Shown: positions 57,433-64,000 of the stretch, piece after piece
How positions within the stretch are numbered: position 1 is the first letter of the stretch
Layout of the letters: the number at the start of each line of letters is the position of its first letter
Assembly: GCA_958477305.1 (NCBI GenBank)
Contig: CAUEFI010000017.1
Span: 1 to 64,000 of the forward strand
Reading direction: 5' to 3'
DNA length: 64,000 nt
From: HGM12998 sp900756495
GTDB lineage: Bacteria; Bacillota; Clostridia; Oscillospirales; Oscillospiraceae
The notes under the pieces: model-generated
What the model was told of the DNA's origin: nothing
Database searches by the model: none
Seen by the model: the letters and a program-made list of their open reading frames with translations, nothing else
Position numbers and translations under genes: made by a program

Positions 57433-58761
57433 ATGCGTTCTGTAACGAAATGGTATACGGGGTTTATCACAGTACTGGGGCTTTTGGTGGGCGCCGGCTG
57501 TGTTTGGCGTTTCTTTTCCCAGCGGGCAGGTACTTGGACGCCCGCCCTGCTGCTCACCTTCCTGGTCCTGCTGCTGCTCTACTGGGGCTGCTGCTGCCTG
57601 CTTCTCTATCTGCGGGACGACTGCACGGTGGATCTCTCTTTCCTCAGCGTGCTGGCCGCCGTACTGCTTCTGGGGCCCGAGGCCGCGGTCGTCATCAATC
57701 TCATCACCTATTTTTTCGTCGTTGTCCCCTCTCCCGATGGAAGAGGGTATGAGCACGCCCGCAATACGGCTCTCTATAAGACCTTCTTCAACCTGAGCAT
57801 GCGCAATCTCTCCTATATGGCGGGCGGTTTGGTCTACTATGCCGCAGGCGGCATCCCCGGCTCCATCTCTCTGCCCGGCGTACTGCCCTCCGCCCTTCTC
57901 TTTATCGCGCTGTCCATGATCGCCAATGTCTTGATCATCGTCGTCTATTTCCGCTGTGAGGGACTCGCCAAAATTTATCCAACCTTCTTCCAGATGTTTG
58001 GCGGACTGCTCCCCTCCATCGGGCTGTCCGCTCCTATCGGTTATTTCCTGGCTATGCTGCTGACCATGCGCGGCGGCGTCTGGCTGGCCCTTCTCTTCAT
58101 GCTTCCTCTGCTGCTGGCCCGCTACTCCTTCAAACTCTATCTCACCAGCCAGAAGCACCAGGAACAGATCATCCGCACCCTGACCGCCGCCCTGGAAGCG
58201 AAAGACACCTATACTGAGGGCCACTCCCAACGTGTTTCTGAGTACACGGTAAAGATAGCCCGCCGTCTGGGCCTCTCTGCCGCCCGCGTAAAGACTTTGG
58301 AGACCGCCGCCATCTTCCATGACATCGGCAAAATCGGCGTACCTGACTCGATTCTTCAAAAGCCGGGGATATTGACACCGGAAGAGCGCTCGGTAATTCG
58401 GGGGCACCCTGAACAGGGCGTTCATATTCTTGAAAGCCTGGACGGCTACCAGGATATTATTCCCCTGGTGCTCCACCACCACGAGTTTTATGACGGGCGT
58501 GGCTATCCCGGCGGCACATCCGGAGATGAAATTCCTCTGGACGCCTACATACTCAGCGCCGCCGATGCCTATGACGCCATTACCAGCGACCGTCCCTACC
58601 GTGCGGGCCGCACACCTGCGGCCGCAGCCGCCATCCTGCGGGAAGAGGCCGGAAAGCAGTTTCATCCTCAAGTGGCCCTGGTCGTTGCGGAAATGGCGGA
58701 GTCCGGCGAGCTCTCGCGGCCTGAGTCAGAGCCGTCGGCCGCCCCGGCAAAGGGGGGCTGA
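57433..58761 (+). CDS. Membrane-bound HD-GYP domain protein
   Basis: A 442-aa protein; ATG 57433 is five bases after GGAGG. About seven N-terminal helices (residues ~10-235) anchor a C-terminal HD-GYP domain: EGHSQRVSEYTVKIARRLGL, FHDIGKIGVPD (HD), HHEFYDGRGYPGG (the GYP loop) and SAADAYDAITSDRPYR. HD-GYP domains hydrolyse cyclic di-GMP or related dinucleotides. The start of the next gene follows three bases later. Confidence 0.92.
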   Translation: MRSVTKWYTGFITVLGLLVGAGCVWRFFSQRAGTWTPALLLTFLVLLLLYWGCCCLLLYLRDDCTVDLSFLSVLAAVLLLGPEAAVVINLITYFFVVVPSPDGRGYEHARNTALYKTFFNLSMRNLSYMAGGLVYYAAGGIPGSISLPGVLPSALLFIALSMIANVLIIVVYFRCEGLAKIYPTFFQMFGGLLPSIGLSAPIGYFLAMLLTMRGGVWLALLFMLPLLLARYSFKLYLTSQKHQEQIIRTLTAALEAKDTYTEGHSQRVSEYTVKIARRLGLSAARVKTLETAAIFHDIGKIGVPDSILQKPGILTPEERSVIRGHPEQGVHILESLDGYQDIIPLVLHHHEFYDGRGYPGGTSGDEIPLDAYILSAADAYDAITSDRPYRAGRTPAAAAAILREEAGKQFHPQVALVVAEMAESGELSRPESEPSAAPAKGG

Positions 58762-58764
58762 CCC

Positions 58765-59295
58765 TTGCTTGTATTCTCCGTCCTGTGCGCTCTGGTGCTG
58801 GGCTGGTGCACAGGCGGGCGCCTTTCCCGCTTTGAGGGGGCCGGCTTAAGACTCCTCCCGCTCCCCGTGATTGCGCTCGCCCTTCAGCGGCTCTATCTGC
58901 GGCCCTGGACGCTGCTCATCTCCTACCTCCTTCTCTTCGCTTTTCTCCTCCTCAACCGGCATCTGAAGAAAACCAGCCTGCTTCTGGCGGCCGGCAGTCT
59001 GTGCAATCTGGTTGTGATTGCCGCCAATGGCTGGCGGATGCCGGTGGCAGCGGGTGCCATCTCCGTGCTCTCCTCTGAAGGAGCATCTGCCCTTCTGGCG
59101 GGAGAGATCCCCATGTATGCCGCCGCCGATTCTGAAACCCGGCTGCTCTTTTTGGGGGATATTCTCTACTGCCCCATTCCGTTCTTCCGGGGCTTTGCCA
59201 GCGTTGGTGACCTGCTGCTGGCTGCCGGCGTCTTTTTCTGCCTCATGGCGGTTATGAACCCAGGAAGGCTTCCCCGGTGGGTCAAAAGCGGATAA
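58765..59295 (+). CDS. DUF5317 family membrane protein
   Basis: A 176-aa protein from TTG 58765 after AAAGGGGGG. Four to five helices, and the segment NLVVIAANGWRMPV then LLFLGDILYCPIPFFRGFAS, GDLLLAAGVFFCLM, diagnostic for DUF5317. It regularly follows HD-GYP genes in Clostridia, which suggests a functional link. Confidence 0.85.
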   Translation: MLVFSVLCALVLGWCTGGRLSRFEGAGLRLLPLPVIALALQRLYLRPWTLLISYLLLFAFLLLNRHLKKTSLLLAAGSLCNLVVIAANGWRMPVAAGAISVLSSEGASALLAGEIPMYAAADSETRLLFLGDILYCPIPFFRGFASVGDLLLAAGVFFCLMAVMNPGRLPRWVKSG

Positions 59296-59297
59296 AA

Positions 59298-59333
59298 GCA
59301 GGGAAGCTGCCCAAAAGGCAGCTTCCCTGTTTG
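59298..59333 (+). terminator. Terminator after the DUF5317 gene
   Basis: AGGGAAGCTGCC and GGCAGCTTCCCT form a 12-bp stem with loop CAAAA, followed by GTTT. Confidence 0.8.
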
Positions 59334-59398
59334 GTATATCAAAGTCCTTGGGGGATACAGATGTTGGGCACCACCGGGCAGAGGTAAATGCCCCAGAC

Positions 59399-60065
59399 TC
59401 AGCGGCGAATCAATACTGCCGCCAGGTCATTGACATTGGTGCCCGCCGGTCCCGTCACGATCAATCCCCCCACCGCACTTAACGCCAGATATGGGTCGTT
59501 GTTTTGCAGCACTTCGTCAATGGATATCAAATCTCCCCATTCACTATACCCCCGGCGGCATCGGTAGGGCCGTCCGTTCCATCGGAGCCCACGGAAAATA
59601 CCGCCATATTTTCCAGCCCTGCGATGCCGGGGGCGGCGGCCAAAGCCAGCTCCTGGTTGCGTCCTCCCACCCCCTTTTCCGTGAGGCGTACAACGGTTTC
59701 CCCGCCGGCAATAAATGCCTCGGACTGTGCGCCTTCAGCATGGCTGCCGGCGATAGAGGCCAGAAAGGCCCCGCCTCCCTTGCCTGGCAGCACAGCCGAT
59801 CCGTCAGTGTAGCCGGCTGGTATCCCAGTTCTCTGCATGCTTACGCCGCCGCGCATAGCTCCCCGGCACTGCCGGTAACCATCGTCTCCACATTGTCCAG
59901 CGCGTCAGGAAGCTCCTGCTCCAATTGCGCCCACGCTCGCTTGCTGAGCGTGAGGCGATATTTTTGCCGCCCGCACAGGGCCCGGCGCACCACCTCGTCA
60001 GGGAGTACCGCCCGAATCGCATGTTCAATGATATACCAGCTGTCGCGATACAGTGTTTCATTCAT
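59399..60065 (-). pseudogene. Glycerate 2-kinase (MOFRL family) relic
   Basis: Three pieces of the family occur in order on the minus strand. The N-terminus is MNETLYRDSWYIIEHAIRAV (from 60065). A middle piece is AFIAGGETVVRLTEKGVGGR then NQELALA and GSDGTDGPTDAAGGIV. The C-terminus is DPYLALSAVGGLIVTGPAGT then NVNDLAAVLIRR with stop 59399. They lie in different frames and the central ~250 residues are missing. No functional enzyme can be made. Confidence 0.75.
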
Positions 60066-60401
60066 GGAATTCACTCCTCCCCAATGGCCTGAACGCGGCT
60101 CTGCCGCCAAAAGATTCCCCTGCATGGCGCTGCCGGCAATTGATCATGATAATAGCGGCGCAGCCGGTGCCACAACAGTATCGACAGTCAGCATTATATA
60201 TTTGATCCATCATGATTAAACGGTACAGGTACAAGTTGTCCGGGCCATGCGCACAATCTGTCCCCTTCTATTCCGGCAGTTCTCCGGCGTTTTTCAGCCT
60301 TTTTGTCAGAAAAGCGATTTCTGTTCTTGCATCAATATTAAGATTGCGTTAATATAGTCTCGCTGACAAGCCGCATACAGCGGCAGAAGGAGCGGATTAG
60401 C
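60066..60401. other. 336-bp intergenic region with trkA promoter
   Basis: Apart from the promoter at its right end nothing coding is recognised. The left part may hold the degraded promoter of the glycerate kinase relic. Confidence 0.5.
60327..60355 (+). promoter_or_regulatory. Promoter of trkA-trkH
   Basis: TTGCAT (60327-60332), 17-nt spacer, TAATAT (60350-60355). It lies 47 bases before the TTG start of trkA. Confidence 0.6.
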
Positions 60402-61793
60402 TTGAAAATTGTAATCGTCGGGGACGGGAAGGTGGGCTTTACGCTGGCCGAACACCTCTCCCAGGAGCACCACGACGTCACTATCATCGACACCAACGAT
60501 GACGCTCTGAAGCGTGCCTCTGACGCTTTGGACGTCATGTGCGTCAAGGGCAACGGCGCCACCATCTCGGCTCTCCGGGAGTCGGGAGCCGACCACGCCG
60601 ATGTCATCATCGCCGCCACCAGTATGGACGAAATCAATATGGTATGCTGCCTTACCGCCAAGCGGCTGGGCGCCAAGTATGCCATCGCCCGGGTCCGCAA
60701 TGTGGAATACGCAGTGGAGCTCTCCATGATCAAGCGGGAACTGGGCATCGATCTGGTCATCAACCCGGAAAATGCCACCGCCGTGGAGATTGCCCGGCTG
60801 CTCCGCTTTCCCTCGGCGGCCAACATCGACACCTTCTACCGCGGCCGGGTGGAGCTGGTGGGTTTTCGCCTGCAGGAGGGCGATTTTATCTGCGGAGAGC
60901 CGCTGGCTAATCTGGACTACCGGGTACGCTCTCTGCCCATGCTCTTCTGCGCCGCCGAGCGGGGAGACACCGCCATCATCCCCAACGGCGGCTTTGTCCC
61001 CCAGCCGGGAGACAAGCTCTATCTCATCGGCCAGCCGGTGGGGATCAATCAATTCTTCAAGCTGTTGGGGCGGTATGTCCCTAAAATTAAGGATGTATTT
61101 ATTATCGGGGGCGGCCGCATTTCACACTATCTCACCGCCATGCTGGAGCACCTTGGCATGCGCGTAAAGGTCGTGGAACGGAGTATGGAGCGCTGCCGCC
61201 ATCTGAGCGAGGTGCTCCCCCGCACCATGGTCATCTGCGGGGACGGAACGGATCAGGAGCTGCTGGAGTCGGAGAATATCGGGGCCTCCGATGCCTTCAT
61301 CGCCCTCACCGACCGCGACGAGGACAATCTCATCATCTCTCTCTATGCCCTGCAGCAGGGGATCTCCAAGGTGGTGGCCAAATCCAACCGCCAGAACTAC
61401 GCCGGTATCGCCCGGGCTGTCGGACTGGACAGCGTCATCTCTCCCAAGCTTATCACCGCCAATCAGATCCTCCAGGTTGTAAGGGGAATGCAGAACTCCA
61501 AGGGAAGCGTAATGAATGCGCTCTACAAAATTGCCGGCGGCCATGCCGAGGCCATGGAGTTTGTGGTGGCGGAGCGCACTCGGGGCTTGGGTGTACCGCT
61601 CAAGGATCTGCGGCTGAAAAAGGGCGTGCTCATTGCCGTTATCATCCATCAAAACCGCATTGTTATCCCCGAAGGCACTTCTGTCATCTCTGCCGGGGAC
61701 ACTGTTATCATCATCTCCAGAGATCATGTCATTTTGGATGTGAACGATATTTACGACGCCTCGCTCTATGAAAGCATGGAGGGCGAGGTATGA
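60402..61793 (+). CDS. trkA: Trk system potassium transporter subunit TrkA
   Basis: A 463-aa protein from TTG 60402 after GAAGGAG. It has two RCK units: first MKIVIVGDGKVGFTLAEHLS with VKGNGA, second KDVFIIGGGRISHYLTAMLE with GDGTDQELL; each RCK_N is followed by a TrkA-C part. It is the cytoplasmic NAD/nucleotide-binding gate of the K+ importer. The stop overlaps the trkH ATG. Confidence 0.96.
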   Translation: MKIVIVGDGKVGFTLAEHLSQEHHDVTIIDTNDDALKRASDALDVMCVKGNGATISALRESGADHADVIIAATSMDEINMVCCLTAKRLGAKYAIARVRNVEYAVELSMIKRELGIDLVINPENATAVEIARLLRFPSAANIDTFYRGRVELVGFRLQEGDFICGEPLANLDYRVRSLPMLFCAAERGDTAIIPNGGFVPQPGDKLYLIGQPVGINQFFKLLGRYVPKIKDVFIIGGGRISHYLTAMLEHLGMRVKVVERSMERCRHLSEVLPRTMVICGDGTDQELLESENIGASDAFIALTDRDEDNLIISLYALQQGISKVVAKSNRQNYAGIARAVGLDSVISPKLITANQILQVVRGMQNSKGSVMNALYKIAGGHAEAMEFVVAERTRGLGVPLKDLRLKKGVLIAVIIHQNRIVIPEGTSVISAGDTVIIISRDHVILDVNDIYDASLYESMEGEV

Positions 61794-63247
61794 ACTTCAA
61801 GCTTGTATTTCATCTGACTGGCAAGACCATTTTGGTTGAGGCCGCCACGATGCTTCTTCCCTTGATTGTAACGCTCTTCTACCGGGAGGACCCCCTCCCT
61901 TTTCTGCTTACGCTCCCTATTTTGCTGGCTGCCGGGTGCGGACTGAGCCTCCTCCGCGGGAAAAACCGGTTTTTCCCGCGGGAGGGCTTTTTTGCCGTAG
62001 GCCTCATCTGGCTATTTATCGGTGTTTTCGGTGCGCTGCCCTTCTTTTTTTATGGAAAACTGTACCCTGAGTTGGGCCTTTTCCAGAGCTTCATCGACTG
62101 CTTCTTTGAGTCGGTCTCCGGTTTCACCACTACAGGCGCCTCTATTCTCACAGTCATTGAACCTCTGCCCAAAGGTCTTCTTTTTTGGCGCTCCTTTACC
62201 CACTGGCTGGGCGGTATGGGGGTGCTGATACTGGCCATCGCCCTGCTCCCCTCCATGGGCTCCCGGCCGCTGAACCTGATGAAAGCCGAGTCCCCCGGTC
62301 CGGTCGTCTCCAAGCTGGTACCAAAGGCCAGCCAATCCTCCAAAATCCTCTATGGCATCTACTGCGCCCTCACCTTCATTCAGGTCCTCTGCCTGCGTGC
62401 AGCCGGAATGCCCTGGTACGACAGCGTGGTGCACTCTTTTGCCACGGCGGGCACCGGCGGCTTTTCCACCCGCAACCTCTCAGTGGCCGCCTATCAGAGC
62501 CCATCCATCGAGATCATCATTACCATCTTTATGCTTCTCTTTTCCATCAACTTTGCCTTTTACTTTTTCCTTTTAAGCCGAAAGGTGAAGCACGCCTTCC
62601 AGAGCGACGAGTTGCGTTTCTTCCTTATCGTCGTGTTTGCCAGCATCGCTCTTATCGCCGTCAATATTCTTCCGCTCTATGCCACAGGAGAGGAATCTGT
62701 GCGGCATGCTGCCTTTCAGGTCGCCTCCATCATCTCCACCACCGGCTTTGCAAGCACCGACTTTAACCTTTGGCCTGAATTCTCCCGCTTCCTGCTTGTT
62801 ATCCTCATGTTCATCGGCGCCTGCGCCGGCTCTACCGGCGGCGGCCTGAAATGTTCCCGGGTCCTGCTGCTCCTGAAATGTATCCGCCGTGAGATCAAAC
62901 AGATCATCCACCCGCGCTCGGTCAACGTCGTCAAGCTGGACGGGAGGGTGGTCGATGAGGATACCCTGCGCTCCGTCCTGATTTTCTTTGCCGCCTATCT
63001 CTTTATCCTTTTGGGCGCCGCGCTCCTTGTAGCGCTGGATAATTTTACCTTTGGAACAACTTTCACCGCTGTGCTGACCTGCATCAGCAACGTGGGGCCC
63101 GGACTGGAGCTGGTGGGCCCTATGAGCAACTTCTCCGTCTTTTCCGGCCTGTCCAAGCTGATTCTCTCTCTCTGTATGATTGTAGGCCGCCTGGAGGTGC
63201 TGCCCATTCTCGTCCTCTTTAGTGGAAACGCATGGAAGCGCTCATAA
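61790..63247 (+). CDS. trkH: Trk potassium uptake protein TrkH
   Basis: A 485-aa membrane protein with the four pore loops: SVSGFTTTGASIL, FATAGTGGFSTRNLS, SIISTTGFASTDFN and CISNVGPGLELVG, plus GACAGSTGGGLKCSR. It is the membrane channel partner of TrkA. Confidence 0.96.
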   Translation: MNFKLVFHLTGKTILVEAATMLLPLIVTLFYREDPLPFLLTLPILLAAGCGLSLLRGKNRFFPREGFFAVGLIWLFIGVFGALPFFFYGKLYPELGLFQSFIDCFFESVSGFTTTGASILTVIEPLPKGLLFWRSFTHWLGGMGVLILAIALLPSMGSRPLNLMKAESPGPVVSKLVPKASQSSKILYGIYCALTFIQVLCLRAAGMPWYDSVVHSFATAGTGGFSTRNLSVAAYQSPSIEIIITIFMLLFSINFAFYFFLLSRKVKHAFQSDELRFFLIVVFASIALIAVNILPLYATGEESVRHAAFQVASIISTTGFASTDFNLWPEFSRFLLVILMFIGACAGSTGGGLKCSRVLLLLKCIRREIKQIIHPRSVNVVKLDGRVVDEDTLRSVLIFFAAYLFILLGAALLVALDNFTFGTTFTAVLTCISNVGPGLELVGPMSNFSVFSGLSKLILSLCMIVGRLEVLPILVLFSGNAWKRS

Positions 63248-63314
63248 AGGTATGGCCGCAGTTTGTAGGAAGCGTAAAAATCCGGATTTTTAAACTTCAA
63301 GGGTTAAGAATGCC

Positions 63315-63384
63315 TTGCAAAACTCACCAGTTTTGCGCTAGAATGAGTGTGTCTGTGAAAGAGGATGTCCGGCGCCGGACATCC
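63315..63384 (+). promoter_or_regulatory. Promoter and leader palindrome of hppA
   Basis: TTGCAA (63315-63320), 18-nt spacer, TAGAAT (63339-63344). In the transcribed leader lies a 22-bp perfect palindrome whose arms are GGATGTCCGGC/GCCGGACATCC (63363-63384). It ends ten bases before the GGAG ribosome site. Confidence 0.6.
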
Positions 63385-63407
63385 AAACAACAAAGGAGTT
63401 GGGAAAG

Positions 63408-64000
63408 TTGTTCGAAAACCTCTTCTGGATTGGCTTTGTGGGCGCAATCATCGCGTTGCTCTTCGCGTGGGTCCAAAGCCGCAAGGTGCTGAAGTTCTCC
63501 GAGGGCACCGATCTGATGAAGAAAATCGCTGCCTCCATCCGCGACGGCGCTAACGCCTATCTGAAGCGCCAGTACTCCACCGTAGCGAAGGTCTTTGTCG
63601 TTGTCTTCATTGTACTGCTGATCATCGCCTTTGGCTCCGGCGGAGCCATGCTCTCCAAGTTCACCCCCTTTGCTTTTGTGACCGGCGGAATCTGGTCCAT
63701 GCTGGCCGGTTTTGTCGGCATGAAAATCGCCACCCTGTCCAATGCCCGTACCGCTCAGGCCGCCTCTGAGAGCCTCAACCGCGGCCTGCGGGTGGCCTTC
63801 TCCTCCGGCTCGGTGATGGGCTTCACCGTAGTGGGGCTGGGCATGCTGGACATCACCATCTGGTACTTCCTGCTCTACTATGCTTTCGGTGTAACCGACG
63901 CCAATGTTCTGGCCAACATTATGGTTATGAACGGCATGGGCGCCTCCTTTATGGCCCTGTTCGCCCGTGTGGGCGGCGGCATTTATACCAAGGCTGCCGA
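63408..64000 (+). CDS. hppA: Membrane-bound ion-translocating pyrophosphatase, N-terminal part
   Basis: Starts at TTG 63408 after AAAGGAGTTGGGAAAG (reads LFENLFWIGFVGAIIALLFA) and is open to the window end, giving ~197 residues. Family features: first helix, then KISASIRDGANAYLKRQYST-like segment (here KKIAASIRDGANAYLKRQYS), the second helix pair, and TAQAASESLNRGLRVAFSSG. It couples pyrophosphate hydrolysis to H+ or Na+ export. The ion and K+ dependence cannot be decided from this part. Confidence 0.93.
   Translation, partial: MFENLFWIGFVGAIIALLFAWVQSRKVLKFSEGTDLMKKIAASIRDGANAYLKRQYSTVAKVFVVVFIVLLIIAFGSGGAMLSKFTPFAFVTGGIWSMLAGFVGMKIATLSNARTAQAASESLNRGLRVAFSSGSVMGFTVVGLGMLDITIWYFLLYYAFGVTDANVLANIMVMNGMGASFMALFARVGGGIYTKAA

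Overview
The window looks like a chromosomal segment of a high-GC, spore-forming gut Firmicute of the Oscillospiraceae type (Flavonifractor/Lawsonibacter-like). The placement is inferred from CotF-like spore coat proteins, AGGAGG ribosome sites, the tsaE-tsaB, rqcH and Mini-III gene sets, trkA-trkH, a membrane pyrophosphatase and several DUF families typical of that group. No rRNA, complete tRNA or CRISPR array is visible. Species cannot be fixed from the sequence alone.

Layout: 1-4.9 kb is a decayed integrative element. It holds a partial metallo-beta-lactamase gene, a MATE stub, a broken DUF3987 gene, a small excisionase operon, a divergent HTH regulator, a RHH/RelB/YafQ toxin-antitoxin set and a type I toxin/antisense-RNA-like locus. 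It ends at a 23-bp tRNA 3' end followed by that tRNA's terminator. 5.0-20.5 kb is mostly core: truA, DUF5711, cvpA, a zinc-finger Clp ATPase, an AraC/MATE pair, SLH-peptidase and LysM-CAP wall proteins, an unusual flavoprotein/beta-helix fusion, an SGNH hydrolase, tsaE, tsaB and upp.

20.6-28.7 kb is the most unusual part. An ECF-like sigma factor and a DUF4367 putative anti-sigma factor are followed, all on the minus strand, by about ten small secreted, lipoprotein or membrane genes. A promoter of fixed architecture (TGTCAG, 19 nt, TATATAGA-like) lies upstream of the sigma gene, of the anti-sigma gene and of four downstream cassettes. The four cassette copies lie in a repeated leader of up to 190 bp, and one 201-aa gene is present twice almost base for base. 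This reads as a self-contained sigma/anti-sigma regulon with expanding surface-protein cassettes.

28.8-38.7 kb has an ABC exporter/immunity-like operon with a histidine kinase, then a four-gene operon (moeA, moeA-substrate-binding fusion, GlpA-like flavoprotein, second flavoprotein) and a divergent ThiF/MoeB-like gene. 38.7-50.25 kb is a catabolic island bracketed by inverted copies of a small IS5-like element. It encodes a CdaR/PucR regulator, opine-dehydrogenase-like enzyme, SLC13-type transporter (frameshifted at an A8 tract), flavin oxidoreductase, molybdopterin enzyme and its Fe-S partner, MmgE/PrpD protein and an arylmalonate decarboxylase/maleate isomerase-like enzyme. The neighbouring moeA/thiF genes could supply its molybdenum cofactor.

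50.4-64 kb returns to core: response regulator, rqcH, Mini-III, superoxide dismutase, a MITE, ECF transporter S component with a DUF4430 protein, spore coat proteins, HD-GYP protein, a glycerate kinase relic, trkA-trkH and the start of hppA.
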